Below, piece after piece: positions 1 through 10,900 of a stretch of DNA of 64,000 nucleotides; positions within the stretch are counted from its first letter, which is position 1, and each line of letters starts with the position of its first letter. The stretch lies in assembly GCA_007570785.1 (NCBI GenBank), contig ML664199.1:18876970-18940969 (forward strand), given 5' to 3'. The stretch comes from Antilocapra americana. Taxonomy: Eukaryota; Chordata; Mammalia; Artiodactyla; Antilocapridae. The notes under the pieces were generated by a model. It was not told the DNA's origin and ran no database searches. It was given only the letters and a program-made list of their open reading frames with translations. The position numbers and the translations under genes are program-made.

Positions 1-1041
1 ATAAACTATGGAAAATTCTGAAAGGGTTGGGAATACCAGACTATCTGACCTGCCTCTTGAGAAATCTGTATGCAGGTCAGGGAGCAACAGTTAAAACTGG
101 ACATGGAACAAAAGACTGGTTCCAAAGAGGAAAAGAAGTACGTCAAGGCTGTATATTGTCACCCTACTTATTTAACTTACATACAGAGTACATCATGAGA
201 AACACTGGGCTGGATGAAGCACAATGGAATCAAGATTGCTGGGAGAAATATCAATAACCTCAGATATGCAGATGACATACCCTTATGGCGGAAAGTGAAG
301 AAGAACTAAATAGCCTATTGATGAAAGTGAAAGAGGATAGTGAAAAAGTTGGCTTAAAGCTCTACATTCAGAAAACTAATAACATGGCATCCTGTCCCAT
401 CACTTTATGGTAAATAGATGGGGAAACAATGTAAACAGTGCCTGACTTTATTTTTCTGGGCTCTAAAAGCACTGCAGATGGTGATTGCAGCCATGAAATT
501 AAGACGCTTACTCCTTGGAAGGAAAGTTACGACCAACCTAGACAGCATATTAAAAAGCAGAGACATTACTTTGCCAATAAAGTCTGCCTAGTCAAGGCTA
601 TGGTTTTTTCAGTGGTCATGTATGTATGTGAGAGTTGGGCTACAAAGAAAGCTGAGTGCCAAAGAATTGATGGTTTTGAAGTGTGGTGTTGGAGATGACT
701 CTTGAGAGTCCCTTGAATGACAAGGAGATCCAACCAGTCCATCCTAAAGGAGATCAGTCCTGGGTGTTCATCGGAAGGACTGATGTTGAAGCTGAAACTC
801 TAATCCTTTGGTCACCTGATGTGAAGAGCTGACTCCTTGGAAAAGACCCTGATGCTGATAAAGATTGAGGGCCGGAGAAGAAGGGGATGACAGAAGATGA
901 GACGGTTAGATGACCTCATTGACTCAATGGCCATGGGTTTGGGGGGACTCCGGGAGTTGGTGATGGACAGGTGGGCCTGGCATGCTGCGCTTCCTGGGGT
1001 CACAAAGAGTTGGACATGACTGAGCGACTGAACTGAACTGA
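1..1041 (+). mobile_element. BovB (RTE-type) LINE, 3' part, degenerate
   Basis: Sense copy of the ruminant non-LTR retrotransposon BovB; the window starts inside the reverse transcriptase region, so the 5' side is not visible. One frame at 27-257 reads RT-like peptide, including LLRNLYAG and RQGCILSPYLFNL. The catalytic YADD box is encoded at 259-276 but lies in another frame, so a frameshift separates it from the upstream RT motif. The frame at 438-698 reads the C-terminal part (LGSKSTADGDCSHEIK, then CESWATKKAE). A short actga-rich end near 1040 marks the usual BovB 3' terminus. No intact ORF remains, so the copy cannot move by itself. Confidence 0.93.
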
Positions 1042-1349
1042 AAAATGTCTGATATTCTTAGCAAGCAGCCTCGACAGAAATCTAAAAGGCTGAAGGGGAG
1101 TTTACCTCTCTATCTCATCCACTGTATTCTTCTGACTGTCAGTGTTGCTGCCCCTAAATCTGACCATACAGACCTCTGGAATGGCTTCATCAGAGATTTG
1201 TCAGAGTGTGATGAGATGGATCTTTCCATAGCCCTAAAGAATCCTCTAGAATCCGCCTCAGCAGTCTAGTGGTGCTTTTTGTTTCCCTCTCCTTCCCTCC
1301 TACCCAACTTCTTCTTTCTCCCCTCGTACTCACCTTACCTTTTCACATC
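1042..1349. other. Unassigned spacer
   Basis: About 300 bases between the BovB and the next L1. A pyrimidine-rich run lies around 1277-1340. I see no gene or recognisable repeat. Confidence 0.4.
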
Positions 1350-1405
1350 TTTAAGATAATATAACCTGTATCATAAAATTTACCCATTTAAAATCTACAC
1401 TTCCA

Positions 1406-1592
1406 TGCTGCTGCTAAGTCGCTTCATTTGTGTCTGACTCTGTGCAACCCCATGAGACGGCAGCCCACCAGGATCCCCCATCCCTGGGATTCTCCTGGCT
1501 GGAACACTGGAGTAGGTTGCCATTTACTTCTCCAGTGCATAAAACTGAAAAGTGAAGGTGAAGCTGCTCAGTCATGTCCAGCTCTTAGCAAT
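1406..1592 (-). mobile_element. Bov-A2 SINE, antisense
   Basis: Two BovB-3'-end-derived monomers in tandem, read in reverse. The first runs from the ctaagtcgc region to gccatttacttctccagtgc; the second starts at the aaagtgaaggtgaagctgctc linker and is cut short. No tRNA head is present, which separates Bov-A2 from Bov-tA. It sits inside the antisense L1. Confidence 0.85.
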
Positions 1593-1680
1593 CATGATGT
1601 TTAGTATATTCAGTTGTACAGCCATCACTGAGACTTATGAACATTTTAATTTTCCCCAAGAGAATTTGTATTTACCCCAA

Positions 1681-1915
1681 GGCTTCCCAGGTGATGCTAG
1701 TGGTAAAGAATCCACCCACCAATGCAGAGGAGACGTGGGTTTGATCCCTGGGTCTGGAAGATGCCCCTGGAGGAGGGCATGGAAATCCACCCCAGTATTC
1801 TTGCCTGGAGAACCCTGTAGACAGAGGAGGCTGGCGGGCTATGGTCCATGGGCTCAGAAAGAGGCAGACAGGACTGAGTGACTGAGCACGCACGCATGCA
1901 CGCACACACCCACCG
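1681..1915 (+). mobile_element. Bov-tA SINE
   Basis: Starts with the tRNA-derived head ggcttcccaggtg, has a B-box-like gtgggtttgatccctg, then a Bov-A body ending in gactgagtgactgagcacg and a CACG/CACA tail. A short direct repeat accccaa at 1674-1680 and 1932-1938 fits a target-site duplication in the surrounding L1. The tRNA-like head is a pol III promoter relic, not a tRNA gene. Confidence 0.9.
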
Positions 1916-2678
1916 TCCGCCTTTCCCCTCAACCCCAAAGAAATCACTGATACATTTTGCTTCTATAGATTTTCCTATAATGGATTTTATATAAATGGAA
2001 TCATATAATTATTCTTTTGTGACTGCATTCATTGGACATAATATTTTCAGTTTGTCTTTAGTATGTATCTGTATATTGTTGCTTTTTATTGCCAGATAAT
2101 ATGCATCATTGTATGCATATTCCACATTTTTTGATTCCTCCATCTCCTGATGGACATTTAGGTTTCCTTTTCTTGGCTGTTTTAAACCTACTATGGGTGT
2201 TTGTATGAAATTTTTTTTGTGTGGACATATGCCTTTCTATTCCTTGAATAAGTACCTAGGAATGGGATTCTAGGTTACTTGACAACCATATGATGTATGT
2301 TTAGCATTTTGTAGAACTTCCAGCTGTTTTTCAAAGGGGTTGCACCATCTGTATTCCCAATAACAATATATGAGGGTTTCAATTCTCTCATCCTTACCAA
2401 CACTGGTTGTTGTCCTTTTTTAATAATTATTATTATTCTAGTTGATATGAAGTAGTATCACAGTTTTGTGATCATCTTTCCATGTTCTTGACCATTTGTA
2501 TGTCATCTTAGGAGAAATGTCTGTTCAACTCTTTTGCCCATTTTAAAGCTTTTTTTTTAGGTGGTAAATCTTCTCTATATGTTCTAGATACAGGTCCTTT
2601 ATCAAGTATACATATCAGACTTACAAATATTTTTCCCCACTCTATAGGTCATTTTGTCCTTGGTATTGTCCTTTGAAG

Positions 2679-2811
2679 CGCGCGCGCATGTGTGTTAGTT
2701 GCTCAGTCGCATCCGACTCTTGCGACCTCATGGACTATAGCCCACCAGGCTCCTTTGTCCATGGAATTCTCCAGGCAAGAATGCTGGAGTGGGTTGCCAT
2801 TTCCTTCTCCA
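2679..2811 (-). mobile_element. Bov-A monomer, antisense, with target-site duplication
   Basis: Single Bov-A monomer in reverse with a CGCGCGCATGTGTG tail at its left end. The 9-bp repeat cctttgaag at 2670-2678 and 2812-2820 flanks it exactly. Removing the insert restores continuous L1 sequence. Confidence 0.9.
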
Positions 2812-3347
2812 CCTTTGAAGCATAAAAGGTGTTAATTTTGTTGAAGTCCAATTTATTTTGTTGCTTGTACTTCTAGGGTCATATCTAAGAAACCACTGCT
2901 TAGCCCAAGCTCATGAAAGTTTTACACCCATCTTTTTCCTAGGGGTTTTATAGGTTTAGCTCTTACATTTACATCTAAGACCCATTTTGTGTTTTTCTTT
3001 GTGCATGGGATGAGGTAGGAAGGACGGATTCATTGCTTTGCGTGTGGATGTTCAGTTGCTCCAGCATCATTTTTGAAAAGACTATTCCCCATTGAATGGA
3101 CTTGGGACCTCTGTCAAAAATAAACTCTTAGATTTATGAAAGTTCTCTTCATTGGTCTATAGGTCTGTCCTTATGCCCGTACCGTACTGTCTTGGTTACC
3201 ACAGCTGTGTAGTAAGTTTGAAATCAGGAGATGTGAATCATCTAACTTTTTTTTCATGATTATTTTGGCTATTCTGGGTCCTTTGAATTTCTCTATGAAT
3301 TTTGATATCATTTTCTTAATATTTTCAAAAATAAGCAGCTCAGATTT

Positions 3348-3509
3348 TTAAAAAATATTTATTTGGCTGTGCCAGGTCTTAGTTCATGCATGCAGGATCT
3401 TTAGTTGCAACATGTGAAGTCTTATTTGCAGGATGTGGAATCTAGTTCCCTGACCAGGGATTGAACCCAGGGCCCCTGTATAGGGAGCTTGGATTGTGAA
3501 CCACTGAAA
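3348..3509 (-). mobile_element. CHR-like cetartiodactyl tRNA SINE, antisense
   Basis: Reverse-oriented SINE: T/A-rich start, then ttatttggctgtgccagg, and a reversed B-box context at ccctgaccagggattgaac. Flanked by an 11-bp direct repeat with one mismatch (agctcagattt at 3337-3347, agctgagattt at 3510-3520). It lies inside the antisense L1. The exact CHR subfamily is not certain. Confidence 0.75.
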
Positions 3510-3895
3510 AGCTGAGATTTAGATAGGGATTACAGTGAATCAGGAGACCAACTTGGGGAATATGGTCAGCTTAACAGTATCCGGTCTTCTGATTCATTAA
3601 CACTGGATGTCTTTCCATTTATCTAGATTTTCTTTAATGTCTTTCAGTCATGTTTTAGAGTTTTCAGTGTATAGGTTTTGCACTTCTGTTATTAAATCTA
3701 TTTATATGTGCTTTATTCTTTTTGATGGCCTTGTCAATAGAATTGGTTTTTCTTAATTTTTGTTTGATTGTTGCTAGTGTATAAAAATAGAGTTGATTTC
3801 TATATCCTGCAGTCTTACTGAATTCATTTATTGGTTCTGATAGTTTAATGGATTCCTTAGAATTTTCTGTATTTAACATCATATCTGCAAATTAG

Positions 3896-5159
3896 ACATT
3901 AAAAAAATATTGGACTCAGTTAACATCTTTTTTTCTGGTTCCTCTCTGTAACTGTTTCAGACCTTTTAACACCATAGTTAAGCCTCCTTTCCAGCCTCTG
4001 TACCCTCCACTCTCAGCAGAAAATCTCCTAGGATGACAAAAAGGAAGAGAGCTAAATAATACTATATATTATTATATATATAATAATAATTTGTGGGAAA
4101 CCTCAAGCAATTCTGTATTATCTGTCCTTAACTGCAAGTCAGGGACAAGCTGAAAATAAGAAATTTCTATCTTTCATAGCTAGTTTGTTAAAAAAAAAAA
4201 AAGTCCAAGGTCAGAAAAGTAGTGAACTTTTTAAAAGAAATTATTACTATTTTTTATTAATGGTGAGATGATTTTGATTTTAATTTTTGGCCATAACCAG
4301 ACAGGGTGCTTGCTTAGCTTATTTTCTTGGAGCAGCAGGACAGTGAAATCAGGAGCATTAATTTGATCACTGTCCTAGCCAGTCTCGTAAGTACATACCA
4401 TCCTCTGTCAGGAGGGGTTGGTGAAAAGGTAACTTGAGCTTACAAGGCCATGGGTACTAGTGGACATGGAACTGAACATGTTTCTTCTAACTGGAAGAGA
4501 GTTGGTTATGTTCTCTTGGTTTATGCAGGATATGCAGGGTTGGGGCATATGGTCTGGCAAATTATGCCTTGAACAACTCCACAGAGTACAATTCACAGAG
4601 ACTATAAAATGCACAGTGGTACTCAGTGGTCCTATGATAGGACCAATATATATTCTCTGAACTGGAAACCTTACAGATTTGCTGGTAGAGGATTTAGTGC
4701 TGTGAATATCCATTTACATTTGCTGACTCTTCTTTGATTTCTGGTTCTTGGGTTTCCTTCAGCCCACTCCTACTATATTTTGGCTGTTACTGTTTTGATT
4801 TTTTCAGCAAGGCTTAAAAAGAGTTGTTAAAGATAAACAGGCACCTCATTGAACCTTTTTTCCTTGATATAGTCAACATAATTTTAAAATTGAGAACGAG
4901 TTTTTTCTTCTACATGTGGGAATATATGCCTGGTTGCCTGAATTTTATATGTATGTACGTATGTGTCAAAAAGTAAAGTAAACCTCTTTCTTCTAGAATG
5001 ACAATATATTGAGGTGGATGGATTTTTAGAAACTATTTCATCTAGCCTCCAGTTCTCATACATCATCCATATCACTGTCCATGGTTTATTGGCTGTTCTC
5101 CACTTGAAGAATTTTAGTTCCTGAGACTTCATTTTCTAAGCATATTTTAAAAAAATCAT
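3896..5159. other. Unassigned AT-rich DNA
   Basis: No recognisable repeat or exon. An alternating TAT/ATA stretch at about 4062-4093 can fold back on itself. Positions 4408-4713 are open on both strands but encode nothing I recognise. Confidence 0.4.
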
Positions 5160-5460
5160 TTTTATTTTTGGCTGTGCTGAGTTTTTGTTGCTGTGCACCG
5201 GCTTTCTCTTGTTGCAGCGAGCAGGGGCTCCTCTCTAGGTGCAGTGAGCAGGCTTCTCATTGTGATAGCTCCTCCTGTTGTGGCGCCCAGGCTCTGCGGG
5301 CTGCAGTGCTTGCGGCAGGTGAGTTCAGTAGGTGCTGTTTGCGGGCTCCAGGGCGCAGGCGTGGGAGTTGCGGTGCACAGGTTCAATTGCCCTGTAGCAT
5401 GTGGGATCTTCCCTGACGAGGGATCGAACCTGTGTCATCTGCTTTGGCAGGTGGATTCTT

Positions 5461-6266
5461 TTTTTTTTTTTAATTTTTTAATTTATTATTATTATTTTTA
5501 ATTGTTTTTGCCATACATTGTCATGATATCACCATGGGTTTACATATGCTTCCCCTCCGGAAACCCCCTCCCTCTTCCCNNNNNNNNNNNNNNNNNNNNN
5601 NNNNNNNNNNNNNNNNNNNNNNNNNNNNNNNNNNNNNNNNNNNNNNNNNNNNNNNNNNNNNNNNNNNNNNNNNNNNNNNNNNNNNNNNNNNNNNNNNNNN
5701 NNNNNNNNNNNNNNNNNNNNNNNNNNNNNNNNNNNNNNNNNNNNNNNNNNNNNNNNNNNNNNNNNNNNNNNNNNNNNNNNNNNNNNNNNNNNNNNNNNNN
5801 NNNNNNNNNNNNNNNNNNNNNNNNNNNNNNNNNNNNNNNNNNNNNNNNNNNNNNNNNNNNNNNNNNNNNNNNNNNNNNNNNNNNNNNNNNNNNNNNNNNN
5901 NNNNNNNNNNNNNNNNNNNNNNNNNNNNNNNNNNNNNNNNNNNNNNNNNNNNNNNNNNNNNNNNNNNNNNNNNNNNNNNTTGGAGAAATGTCTGTTAAGT
6001 TCTTTGGCCCACTTTTTAATTGGGTTGTTTATTTTTCTAGAATGGAGCTGCAGGAGTTGTTTGTATATTTTTGAGATTAATTGTTTGTCTGTTGTTTCAT
6101 TGGCTATTATTTTCTCCCATTCTGAAGGCTGTCTTTTCACCTTGCTTATAGTTTCCTTTGTTGTGCAAAAGTGGGATACTCCATGACCCACCTCCCAGAA
6201 TATTGGAAATAAAAACACGAATAAACAAATGGGACCTAATTAAAATTAAAAGCTTTTGCACAACAA
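5461..6266 (-). mobile_element. Young ruminant L1, 5'-truncated and 5'-inverted
   Basis: The left end is the L1 3' terminus in reverse, starting with poly-T. After the gap, 5980-6171 is ORF2 in antisense. From 6172 to 6266 the orientation flips and ORF2 is read in sense. A 16-bp perfect repeat tggcaggtggattctt at 5445-5460 and 6267-6282 brackets the whole insert. The two arms overlap by 14 bp at the inversion (ttgttgtgcaaaag at 6158-6171, its complement at 6253-6266). This is the expected product of twin priming during L1 integration. Close match to L1 text elsewhere in ruminants suggests a recent copy. Confidence 0.9.
5580..5979. other. Assembly gap of 400 N
   Basis: Exactly 400 ambiguous bases inside the L1. 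Open frames that run across it are artefacts. The round length suggests an estimated size. Confidence 0.98.
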
Positions 6267-6309
6267 TGGCAGGTGGATTCTTAATCACTGGGCCACCAGG
6301 GAAGCTCCT

Positions 6310-6734
6310 TCATTTTGTTCTGAAACCACTCATAATCAATTTTGGACAACTTTTTGTGTCAAAAAAGCTCTTTTTGTTGCATTGAAATCTGCCCCTTGTT
6401 ATCCTCCACTCATTATTTTCTTTTTGGTTCTACTGTCGTTTCAAGGCTTTATAGAATAAGTCTCATAGTTTTTCTATGTGAAAATTTTCTGTTATATAGA
6501 TGTTTATCACATCTCCACCTAAACCTTCTCTGCTGTTCAGATAACCTGGAGAGTATTCCTAATATATTTTACAGATATTCCACTCTCCTGATTGACAAAC
6601 TAGAATGTGTCTAGAGGAATTCAGGGCTCCTTTTAAAACGAGTCACATGGAACTAAAAGCTACTGTTTTTTTAGGTGTGATATTATTGTGAGGCACCATG
6701 GAATTTTCACCTCTCAAGTTAGGGCACAAGCATG
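6310..6734. other. Unassigned DNA
   Basis: AT-rich sequence following the split SINE. I see no repeat family and no exon-like pattern. Confidence 0.4.
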
Positions 6735-6860
6735 GAACCATGGTAGATTCTGGAGTCAAAACAGTCTTGAGTTGCAATCCCACGCCCACTACTAACTAGC
6801 TCTGTGGGGAAGTTACTTAACTTCCTCATTTATAAAATGAGAATGGTGAGTGCAGCAAGT
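6735..6860 (+). mobile_element. MIR SINE
   Basis: Core MIR text in order: attctggagtcaaaacag, actaactagctctgtgggga, agttacttaacttcctc, tataaaatgagaatgg. Diverged and partial, as expected for this old mammalian family. Confidence 0.85.
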
Positions 6861-8164
6861 TCCTCTAGACTGTGGATTTCATGAGAGTAAGAACTCGATT
6901 CATTTTGCTTTGTTTACCGTCAGTTACCCAACTCTGTTGCCATCAGCTAGGTGAAGTCTAGCACTGAAAGATGCAACAGCTAACAAAAAAGCATTCAGTC
7001 GCTGAAAGCACTTGATTATAGCTAACGGAGTAGCAGTGGCATGGCTACGTTTTCATATGGCTGCAGCAATTTGAGTATCTGCATAGAATCCCCCTTTATT
7101 ATTAGCCCTGTACTTTGGGTTTCCTGAAATTGAAGAAGTCATGCCTTTCTGTTTCCAGTGTAAAAATGCAGTGGTTTGATATGAGTCCTATTTCATTTCT
7201 TACTGTTTTCTTTTCATTATTTATTTAAAAAAAAAAGCCTTCATTCTGTAATCAAGATAATCCTGTTTCTATAACCTTTCTATATGACTGAGAATGTTAA
7301 TCAAGGTCTCAGATTTTATCATAGCAAACGTATGTTGCTTGGCAACAGAAAGAAAGATATAATGTTTTCAGACTTTAAAAATAGTTCAGGGTTTTTTTAT
7401 TAAAATGATTTCATTATTTGGGGAAAAATAGCCTAGAAGTAGAAGAAAACAGCATGGTAGCAATCTTTTTCTTGCATTTGTCTTCTAAGAAATGTTTTAA
7501 GTAGAAATTAGTTTTTGTCAATTTGAACTCTATAAATACTCTGGCTGGAACTCTGGCTCATGATCTGAAGATTTGCCCAGGCTACCCATTACGTATGGAG
7601 AAATATTGTGGGGTTTTTTTTTGTTGTTGTTGCTTGTTTCCTTCCAAAATATTACAGCCCACAGTCCTTTTTTTCTCCAAGAAGCCTTTCTGAAACAAGC
7701 CCTAACCATTGTCTGACACATTGAGACCTACTCCATCCTCTTGGTGTATTTAATTATTGTATGTTTACAATAACTGTATATTAGCATAACCTCTCTCCCC
7801 TGTCAGAATTCAAGGCCCCTGAAGGCCTTTTTCAGAACCCTCTGTGGGCTTGTTATGAACTTTGTTGATGGTCTGAGTGCCCCTTCCAAAGTGAGCTTAC
7901 CTAAGTTGCAAAAAGTGTGACTCAGTAATTTGGGCACCAGTGCTCTCGCCACAGAATTTTTCATTCTGTTGTGAATTTTCACTATGACTTGTAAAGTAAA
8001 TCTGTACTATTTCAGAGTCATAGAAGTGACTGAGTTGCTGAGAGATTAAGAGATGCTTTTTTAAAGGACGTAGCACAGAGCAGAGCTGAGGACTAAAGGT
8101 CTCCCATTGAGCATCAAGGAATAACTATGTAACTAAAAACTTCCTTTGCGAAGCTGGCCAGACT
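6861..8164. other. Mostly unassigned DNA
   Basis: Non-repetitive to my eye. A segment near 7720-7840 (ctctcccctgtcagaattca) faintly resembles an L2 3' end in sense orientation, too weak to call. Confidence 0.4.
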
Positions 8165-8335
8165 GATACTACTTTCTGACTCTGCTGCTTCCAAGCTCTG
8201 TGATAGGGTTTCTTAATTTATCTGTGCCCTGGTTTCCTTATCTGTAAACTGAGGATAATAATAGTACCCACCTTTTTATAAGGTGCTTCTCAGAATTAAG
8301 TGAGACAACACACTGCCTGACAACACACTTATATA
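8165..8335 (+). mobile_element. MIR SINE
   Basis: MIR core and 3' part in order: tgactctgctgcttccaagc, ctggtttccttatctgtaaa, aggataataatagtaccc, then agaattaagtgagacaac. Clear match over most of the element. Confidence 0.88.
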
Positions 8336-8387
8336 CTACAAGTGTACAGTATATATGTTTGTCTTTATTACTTGATACGTGTCTAAA

Positions 8388-8449
8388 GGCAGTAACAGAA
8401 GTCTACACATTCTTTCCCCTTCCTTCTGTTTCTTTAATTCCACTCGATG
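8388..8449 (+). repeat. Diverged direct repeat, copy 1
   Basis: Begins ggcagtaacagaagtc and ends tctttaattccactcgatg. A related copy in the same orientation lies about 740 bp downstream at 9129-9196. No known family recognised. Confidence 0.65.
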
Positions 8450-9128
8450 TGGCCTCATTAAGATGCAGAATCAAGTTGAGAGAAGATATGTTTTTATCAA
8501 CCTTCTAAACTTTGTATTCGTTGGATGATAATGCATTTAAATAATGAGCTTTCAGGATAAGGCTTTCCCATTGCACAACTGAAATAAAAAGAGACCTGGA
8601 TGCTGCTGATGGTTCTGAAGACCCTGAACTTCTTGCTGGTTAGAAATCTCTCTCTCTCTCAGCCAATGAAGGAGTTTCCTATACTGTTTATCCTAGTCCA
8701 GGATTGCTGTGACACAATTACTTTTATTAGCTGAACTAGGACCTATATACCCTCTGTTTGGAAATTTTGTTTTCTTTGCAGGAATTTATCTAATGCGTCA
8801 CTTGTCATTGCATATCCAGTGGTGTTATTATTTTTTTCCCTGTCTTAGTGTTGGCTTATCAGAGGCTTAATCCTACATGAACAAGGCATACTTCTGTCTC
8901 TGAATATCTATTTTATTTCTCATCCATTTCATTTCCTCCTTTTGCTTGGCTAAATGTTTTGGACATGTGTGATGTTTCTCTCGTTTTTAGTAGAGGACCT
9001 TAAAGGAGCATGATTTAGGTATAGGTGTGAACATTGTAGCTAGTAATTGTGGCCAGAGCTTTGAGTGAGTTACTGCCAGTCATTTTAGACCTTAGTTCTG
9101 CAAAATTCTGTAAGACTTGAATATTGGT
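8450..9128. other. Unassigned DNA
   Basis: Sequence between the two direct-repeat copies, with a short CT run near 8651. Nothing else recognised. Confidence 0.4.
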
Positions 9129-9196
9129 GGCAGTAACATGGAAGTCACCTACACATTTTCTCCCCCTCTCCTTCCATTTCTTTAATTCCACTGGAG
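9129..9196 (+). repeat. Diverged direct repeat, copy 2
   Basis: Begins ggcagtaacatggaagtc and ends tctttaattccactggag. It matches 8388-8449 with several substitutions and a few inserted bases; flanks do not match. Confidence 0.65.
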
Positions 9197-9271
9197 TATA
9201 GGGGAGAGGAGGGGAAAGTTAGAGAAAAAGGAGCAGCATACTGCTGGTATCTTAGACCTCTGATTTTTGCT

Positions 9272-9460
9272 TTTATTGTCTGGTTGCTAAATCATGTCTG
9301 ACTCTTTTGCAACCCCCATGGACTGTAACCCACCAAGCTCCTCTGTCCATGGGATTTTCCAGGCAAGAGTACTGGAGTGGGTTGCCATTTCCTTCTCCAG
9401 GGGGTCTTCCCAATCCAGGGGTCAAACCTTCATCTCTTGCATTGGCAGGTGGATTCTGAG
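9272..9460 (-). mobile_element. Bov-tA SINE, antisense, head truncated
   Basis: Reverse Bov-A body (atcatgtctgactctt to ccatttccttctccag) followed by a partial reversed tRNA head ending gcaggtggattct. A 7-bp repeat ttttgct at 9265-9271 and 9461-9467 flanks it. Confidence 0.88.
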
Positions 9461-9913
9461 TTTTGCTGTAGGTAATCATAAACTTGCTCCTTCTTAAAAG
9501 TAGGAGAACCATGTTGAAGATGAAGCAGTTACAAAAAGCTAAATCTTTGTCTTGGTTTTTTTTATTTTATTCCTAAATGAAACATGAAAGGGATCAGTTT
9601 TTTTAAAACAGTATGGTACAAATTAGGCTTAAATAGCCTACACTATGTTTTATCTGAGGCAAAAATGAATCAGTCCCAACAAATGGGTTTTCACCAGGGA
9701 ATCAATGAGCTGACTTTGCTTTACCAGCAGGCTGTACCTGAATTTTGATTCTGATATTACACTAGGAAAATTTTTTCTTTTTGTCAGAGAATTTTGGTGA
9801 AGTTGATACAGATATTGATGTAGTCAGTAAAATTATGCTCGAATTTTTTTTAATAGTGGACAGTGTAATTATCAGAATCAGCAAGTGAAATTTATCAAGG
9901 TATTAGGCAACAT

Positions 9914-10146
9914 TACATGCGTGCTCAGTTGCGTTCATCTCTTTGCAACCCCACAGACCAAAGTCCACCAGGCTCCTCTGCCTATTGGACTCTCCTGACA
10001 AGACTACTGGACTGGGTCACCGTTTCCTACTCCAGGAGTTCTTCGCTACCCAGAGATTGAACCCATGTCTCCTGATTGAAACCATGTCTCCTGAGTCTCC
10101 TGCATTGGCGGGCAGATGTTTTACCACTGTGCCATCTGGGAAGCCC
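9914..10146 (-). mobile_element. Bov-tA SINE, antisense, with internal 19-bp duplication
   Basis: Reverse Bov-A body then a reversed tRNA head ending gtgccatctgggaagcccca. Inside the head, a 19-bp unit at 10055-10073 is repeated in tandem at 10074-10092 with one mismatch. The duplication covers the B-box region. Confidence 0.88.
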
Positions 10147-10609
10147 CAGCGTTGAGCCCAGCATATTCAACATTCAACTTTCTGCACCTCATATTTCATT
10201 TTCTGTGTTTCAGTCCTTTTCTTGAGTTTGCACAAAATTTGTACAATTACTTAGATTAATTGAACTAAACCCTTCCCTTCTTATGATACTAGGAAATCAT
10301 GACTGATAATTTACCAACATAGACTTACTCTAGGGATAGCTACCGAGGGCAGATGATGTAATTCCTGGACACAGGCAGTAAAAGTACAAGCAGTTGTAAT
10401 TTTTCTGGGCTCCCTGTTCTCTTAATTAGTCATTGAAAACCCCATAAAAGAAGTAATGACTCACTCCTTTTTATAGGCAATCCCAGGAGTTCGTATTTAT
10501 TTTTTCTGCTGTTAGCAATACTGCTGCTAAATGTCTTAATCTAGGTTATTTTACAGTGGTTCCAAGTCTGATATTGGAAGCAAGATTTTAAAGGCATAGA
10601 CAGAACACT
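10147..10609. other. Unassigned DNA
   Basis: No repeat or exon recognised. Confidence 0.4.
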
Positions 10610-10900
10610 CCTCTTCAGCTCTTCTCATGGCTGATACCTTGTTGTTTTTCAGATCTCAGCTCATGCATGACCTCTTCTGAGAGTCTTTCCCTTACCACCC
10701 TGTTGTCTTATATTTTTTAGAAAACAATAATCCAAATTTGAAAGTTTCTTTATATATGTGTGTGTGTGTATCTCCATTTGAAAATTTCATATAGTTAGAT
10801 CAATGGTTATTTAACTTAATTGCCTTTCATCATTAAAAAGTGAGCTCCATGAATGGAAGGACCGCAGCTGTAACTTAGCACTTGGTTCTTGGTCCTCACC
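10610..10900 (+). mobile_element. L2 LINE 3' end, sense
   Basis: L2 3' text: ctcagctcatgcatgacctc, tctgagagtctttccctt, then after a TG-rich stretch gtgagctccatgaatggaag and the cttagcacttggttc tail. Diverged but in the right order. Confidence 0.65.

Larger units (their letters stand above)
1350..3895 (-). mobile_element. Old L1 LINE, antisense, in several pieces
   Basis: The plus strand shows an L1 backwards, from the 3' UTR into ORF2. L1 pieces are about 1350-1405, 1593-1680, 1932-2678, 2812-3347 and 3510-3895. Diagnostic text includes the reversed ORF2 C-terminal region around 2100-2170 and the segment near 3664-3882, whose minus strand reads L1-like peptide (NTENSKESIKLSEPINEFSKT). The element is strongly diverged with many stops. 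Four SINEs later inserted into it, so it is older than the Bov SINEs. Confidence 0.85.
5160..6309 (-). mobile_element. CHR-2-like tRNA SINE, antisense, split by an L1
   Basis: The SINE occupies 5160-5460 and resumes at 6283-6309. In reverse it runs from tttttggctgtgctgag through the tail region to the tRNA head ending gggccaccagggaag. A weak 7-bp repeat tcatttt at 5156-5162 and 6310-6316 may be its own target-site duplication. It is older than the L1 that splits it. Confidence 0.8.

Noticed and set aside
2677..2692. CGCGCGCATGTG run considered as a Z-DNA or regulatory site
   Set aside because: It is the tail of the Bov-A insertion at 2679-2811; such tails are usual.
4408..4713. Region open on both strands, considered as an LTR or old gene piece
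   Set aside because: No terminal motif, no partner copy and no protein similarity recognised.
5502..6218. Long open frames on both strands across the N gap
   Set aside because: Most residues are undefined; the flanks are L1 and SINE sequence.
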